A DNA stretch of 64,000 nt from Lacinutrix himadriensis (GTDB lineage: Bacteria > Bacteroidota > Bacteroidia > Flavobacteriales > Flavobacteriaceae). The stretch is taken from contig NZ_LIQI01000019.1 in NCBI RefSeq assembly GCF_001418105.1, forward strand, positions 124,001-188,000, written 5' to 3'. A model generated the notes under the pieces. It ran no database searches. It was not told the DNA's origin and saw only the letters and a list, made by a program, of their open reading frames with translations. The position numbers were made by a program, and so were the translations under genes. Shown piece by piece: positions 61,119-64,000 of this stretch. Position 1 is the first letter of the stretch, and each line of letters starts with the position of its first letter.

Positions 61119-61550
61119 ATGAAATTAATTGATTCAAAATTTGCTCCCTCTGTAGAAGGCATAAATGTAACCAAATTTGGTGTTATTTATTTTTTCAAAG
61201 ACTTTGTCGTCACCGAAATTAATGAAGGTGAGGTATATGGATTGGAAACTTCTGTAGAATTAACAAAATTAATTTTTGAACAGTATGCCACAAAAACCAA
61301 TATTCATGTAATATCTAATAGGATAAATAATTATTCTGTAGAACCTACGTATTGGTTTGATTTTTATAAAAACGAACATGCAGATGCCTTGAAAAGTGTT
61401 TCTTTTGTTTACTATAATGAACTGGCTTATTCTAATGCAAAATTAGAACAAACCTTTATTCAATGTGATTCAGAATGCTTTAAAAACTTGCATGATGCAA
61501 TAGATCATATTTCAAAAACTCAGAATAAGAGGACCGCTTGTATAAAGTAG
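61119..61550 (+). CDS. Hypothetical protein of a flavobacterial STAS/SpoIIAA-like family (copy A)
   Basis: A 143-aa cytoplasmic protein. The pattern YFFKDFVVTEINEGEVYG, then HVISNRINNYSVEPTYWF and FKNLHDAIDHI looks like the SpoIIAA/STAS-type alpha/beta fold, but the assignment is weak. The gene at 61750 encodes a clear paralogue (FFKDFIISEINEE, ISNRINKYSVNPIDWF). TAATTTTG (61092-61099) is a good -7 box. Both copies run against the leftward men genes and are separated by an inverted repeat. Confidence 0.75.
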   Translation: MKLIDSKFAPSVEGINVTKFGVIYFFKDFVVTEINEGEVYGLETSVELTKLIFEQYATKTNIHVISNRINNYSVEPTYWFDFYKNEHADALKSVSFVYYNELAYSNAKLEQTFIQCDSECFKNLHDAIDHISKTQNKRTACIK

Positions 61551-61650
61551 ATTAAAATTCCCTAAACGAATTAGTAGCACCTAAAAACTAATTTAATCTA
61601 CTTTTAGCATCCTTTACTTTTTTGCCTCACATCATCTTACCTACATTACC

Positions 61651-61687
61651 GATAATATAAACACTTCATCGAAGTGTTTTATTATCA
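61651..61687 (+). terminator. Inverted repeat between the two paralogues, probable terminator
   Basis: GATAATA-TAAACACTTC, loop ATC, GAAGTGTTTTA-TTATC: a stem of about 17 bp, with a short T tract in the 3' arm. It is 100 bp after the stop of copy A and upstream of the copy B promoter, TACTTTTG at 61722-61729. Confidence 0.6.
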
Positions 61688-61749
61688 ACGTTTTAATTGA
61701 TTATAACAATTGGAATACACCTACTTTTGTACTATAAAACGCTATTTTT

Positions 61750-62202
61750 ATGAGAATTACCGATACAGATTTAAAAAACCACATAGAGTACACCCATGTT
61801 TCTGAATATGGAAAATATTACTTTTTTAAAGATTTTATTATTTCTGAAATAAATGAAGAAGTTATATATAATTGGGAATCCTCACAAGATATCATTGAAG
61901 CAGCAGCATATTATTATGGTGAAGATTTGCCTATTTGCTACATATCTAATCGCATAAATAAATATTCTGTAAATCCAATTGATTGGTTTAAATTCTTTAA
62001 ATCAGAAAGGAATTTAAATGGATATGCTATTGTTTCTTATTCCGATAACGGGTGGGTCAATGCCATGATTGAAAAATTCTTCTTTACTTCGAAAATGGAA
62101 CGTTTCAAAAATCTAGAGCATGCCATTGATTGGGCCAAAAATGTGAATTTAGACTTAAAAAACAATAAGTGTTTAAACCATAATCTTCTTGCTTACTTGT
62201 AA
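61750..62202 (+). CDS. Hypothetical protein of a flavobacterial STAS/SpoIIAA-like family (copy B)
   Basis: A 150-aa paralogue of the gene at 61119. Conserved blocks are YGKYYFFKDFIISEINEE, YISNRINKYSVNPIDWFKFF and RFKNLEHAIDWAK. About half of the positions agree by eye, so the duplication is not recent. A -7 box TACTTTTG lies 20 bp upstream of the ATG, so it is transcribed separately. It converges on the CvfB-like gene. Function unknown. Confidence 0.75.
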   Translation: MRITDTDLKNHIEYTHVSEYGKYYFFKDFIISEINEEVIYNWESSQDIIEAAAYYYGEDLPICYISNRINKYSVNPIDWFKFFKSERNLNGYAIVSYSDNGWVNAMIEKFFFTSKMERFKNLEHAIDWAKNVNLDLKNNKCLNHNLLAYL

Positions 62203-62219
62203 AATAAACTAAAACGAAA

Positions 62220-63053
62220 CTAGTTTACAAGATGAATACCATCTTCTTTAATTTCTATAAGTTTTTGTTTGTATAAAGTTCCTACCGCTTTTTTAAAGCT
62301 CTTTTTACTCATTTGAAGCACGTCTTTAATTACTTCCGGTTTTGATTTATCTGTAAGATTTAAAAAACCATTATTATCTTGTAAATACCCCATTATTATT
62401 TCTGCATTTGGCTCAATATTTCTATAACCAACTTGCCCTAAAATAATATCTATTTTGTTTCCTGGACGAATTTTCTTTACAATTCCTTTTAGTTTATCTC
62501 CAACACTAATATCTTGAAAAATATTATCGGTATAAATTAAACCAGAGTGTATTTTATTGATAATAACATTCCAACCAATATCACTTTTATGAGAAGCTAT
62601 TAAATCTACTTCATCATATTCTGCAACAGTCAAGTCTTTATTATCTAAAAACTGATTGGTTTTACTAGATGCTACTAATCTATTGGTTTCTTCGTCTAAA
62701 TAACAATACACCAAATACCAACCTCCTTTTATCATATCATAGGCTTGTTCTTTAAAAGGGCAGAATAATTCTTTTACCATTCCCCAATCTAAAAAAGCAC
62801 CATGTTTTGTTGTTTCATTACAGCGTAATAAAGCAAATTCATCACGTTGAATATATGGTTTATCTGTAACGGCAACTAAGCGTTCTTGATTATCTAAATA
62901 GATGAATACTTCTAGCTTATCCCAAATTTTAAATTCATTTGGCACATATCTATTTGGTAGTAAAACTTCATTGTCATCTTCATCACTCAAGAATAATCCT
63001 GGTTCTGTTTCACGTATAATAGTAAGCGTATTGTATTCTCCTAAATGTATCAT
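62220..63053 (-). CDS. S1-type RNA-binding protein, CvfB/YitL-like
   Basis: A 277-aa protein built of three S1/OB-like beta domains and a C-terminal winged helix. The first S1-like part is MIHLGEYNTLTIIRETEPGLFL; DEFALLRCNETTKHGAFLDWG marks the second; DISVGDKLKGIVKKIRPGNKIDIIL the third. The winged helix at the C-terminus is SKPEVIKDVLQMSKKSFKKAVGTLYKQ. Relatives (CvfB of staphylococci) bind RNA and affect virulence genes; its role in Bacteroidetes is not known. It stands between menB and menD in this order, which I have seen in related genomes. Confidence 0.9.
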   Translation of the reverse strand: MIHLGEYNTLTIIRETEPGLFLSDEDDNEVLLPNRYVPNEFKIWDKLEVFIYLDNQERLVAVTDKPYIQRDEFALLRCNETTKHGAFLDWGMVKELFCPFKEQAYDMIKGGWYLVYCYLDEETNRLVASSKTNQFLDNKDLTVAEYDEVDLIASHKSDIGWNVIINKIHSGLIYTDNIFQDISVGDKLKGIVKKIRPGNKIDIILGQVGYRNIEPNAEIIMGYLQDNNGFLNLTDKSKPEVIKDVLQMSKKSFKKAVGTLYKQKLIEIKEDGIHLVN

Positions 63054-63122
63054 GCTGCAAAAGTAAGGATATTAAAATTTAAAAATGTTATTTTTTAAAA
63101 ACGAAATTACTAGAAATCAAAA

Positions 63123-63146
63123 AAGCGCTACATTAAAGTAGCGCTT
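63123..63146 (-). terminator. Terminator after the DUF2853 gene
   Basis: AAGCGCTAC (63123-63131), six-base loop, GTAGCGCTT (63138-63146), followed on the minus strand by a T-run. Confidence 0.88.
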
Positions 63147-63168
63147 CGATTTATTTAGTAAAAAAAAT

Positions 63169-63510
63169 CTATTTGTAAACAGACTCTTTTTTAAAATGCT
63201 GTGTTAATAAGTAATATACAACTGCTCTGTATTTACTTCTATTCGATTTACCATATTTTTCCATTACAGAGTCAATGGCTTTGTCTAAATCTGCAGTATC
63301 TGCTAAACCTAATTTTTTAATTAAAAAATTATTTTTAACGGTTGCAAGTTCCGATGCATCAGATCCAGAAACTGTTGCTGCATCTGCATTGTAAATAGAT
63401 GGTCCACAACCAATAGTCACTTTAGTTAACAAATCCATATCTGGAGTTACACCAATTTTATCTTTTAAATCTGCTGCGTACTTTACTATTAAATCATCTC
63501 TTTTACTCAT
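63169..63510 (-). CDS. DUF2853 family protein
   Basis: A 113-aa helical cytoplasmic protein with the family pattern DLIVKYAADLKDKIGV, KVTIGCGPSIYNADAATVSGSD and YRAVVYYLLTQHF. Function is unknown; the family is widespread in Bacteroidetes and often lies near menD. It has its own terminator (63123-63146). Confidence 0.88.
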   Translation of the reverse strand: MSKRDDLIVKYAADLKDKIGVTPDMDLLTKVTIGCGPSIYNADAATVSGSDASELATVKNNFLIKKLGLADTADLDKAIDSVMEKYGKSNRSKYRAVVYYLLTQHFKKESVYK

Positions 63511-63638
63511 CTTATTCTATTTTTTTAGTTATTGATTGTTTTAAGTATCTTAAAGATAAGGAATTTACGCATTTTTTAACATTAATAAATTCCTAAATAC
63601 TTCAGTTTACCGACAAAACATCAAAATAAACCGACTAA

Positions 63639-64000
63639 CTACCTTAAAGCTTTAAAATAATTTAATAATGTAGTATCATTAACTGTACTTGGAGTAAATA
63701 CTTCTAAAATTTTAGGTGTATTTGTTTCTTCATAAAATGAAGATAGAACGTCTTGTAATTCTACTTCATTAGTAGCACTTTCATAACTAAAGCCATACAT
63801 ATCGCTTAAATGCTTTGCAGATAATTGGTGCTTGGTTTCAAAAAAAGTATCAAAATTTTCAGAATTTTTATCTCCTGGAAGAATTCTAAAAATCCCACCG
63901 CCTTGATTATTAATGACAATAATTCTAAAATGATTAGGAATGTAATTATTCCAAAGGGCATTACTATCATAAAAGAAACTTAGATCTCCAGTAATAAATA
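63639..64000 (-). CDS. menD: Menaquinone biosynthesis protein MenD, C-terminal fragment
   Basis: The minus-strand frame entering from the right edge reads about 120 residues to a TAG at 63639. FITGDLSFFYDSNALWNNY followed by NHFRIIVINNQGGGIFRILPG is the thiamine-diphosphate/Mg-binding motif (GDG/S...N..) and the conserved NNxGGGIF of MenD (SEPHCHC synthase), which makes the o-succinyl-cyclohexadiene intermediate from isochorismate and 2-oxoglutarate. The protein's N-terminal three quarters lie outside the window. It extends the men cluster with menB and menA. Confidence 0.92.
   Translation of the reverse strand, partial: FITGDLSFFYDSNALWNNYIPNHFRIIVINNQGGGIFRILPGDKNSENFDTFFETKHQLSAKHLSDMYGFSYESATNEVELQDVLSSFYEETNTPKILEVFTPSTVNDTTLLNYFKALR

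Overview
The window is from the chromosome of a marine-type Bacteroidetes bacterium, most likely family Flavobacteriaceae. Evidence: low G+C, Bacteroidetes promoters (-7 box TAnnTTTG) in front of many genes, weak or absent Shine-Dalgarno sequences, several secreted proteins with type IX secretion (T9SS) C-terminal sorting domains, large TonB-dependent receptors, a fused alpha/beta E1 dehydrogenase, and a menaquinone operon. No rRNA, tRNA, CRISPR, prophage or insertion sequence was recognised. Both ends cut genes: cydA (C-terminal part missing) and menD (only the C-terminal part present).

1-11.1 kb is a sulfur and redox defence region. It holds cydA (bd oxidase), a 1-Cys peroxiredoxin, a copper-type TonB receptor behind a small Cys-rich protein, and then a leftward series: a 49-aa membrane protein, a DUF2892 protein, an HOL/TPMT-like methyltransferase, thioredoxin, a two-heme cytochrome c, an HMA-domain protein, a periplasmic rhodanese, a persulfide-dioxygenase-like MBL-rhodanese protein, a TauE/SafE exporter and a Crp/Fnr regulator. 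Six promoters here carry a GTAAC-N4-GTTAC-type palindrome 21-22 bp upstream of the -7 box. This is class II (about -41.5) activator geometry, so I infer one regulon, probably run by the local Crp/Fnr protein. A seventh promoter (copper receptor) has an FNR-like TGAT-N4-ATCA at the same distance.

11.3-17.9 kb holds a response regulator, a TonB receptor and a YfiR-domain histidine kinase in one transcription unit, then an MtfA-like peptidase and a HAD phosphatase. 18-30 kb is a secreted-protein island: a tail-fibre-like protein, a T9SS cargo protein, a giant HYR/LamG adhesin (about 2,310 aa if repaired) and a small relative of its C-terminus. The giant gene is frameshifted inside 222-bp tandem repeats. 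Restoring every repeat to full length restores the frame exactly, which points to an assembly artefact.

30-58 kb is mostly housekeeping and scattered single genes: mnmE, a TlpA-like lipoprotein, rhomboid protease, lipid A-type acyltransferase, phosphohexomutase, ACP phosphodiesterase, gamma-glutamyltransferase, AlkD-like repair protein, ATP-grasp enzyme, RetSat-like oxidoreductase, uvrA, LOG protein, a secreted nuclease, a pseudo-peptidase fused to a beta-barrel, fused E1 dehydrogenase, a methyltransferase, and several hypothetical proteins. Small REP-like hairpins lie directly before four start codons. 58-64 kb is a leftward menaquinone region (menD, DUF2853, CvfB-like, menB, menA, UPF0173 hydrolase) interrupted by a tandem pair of rightward paralogues.
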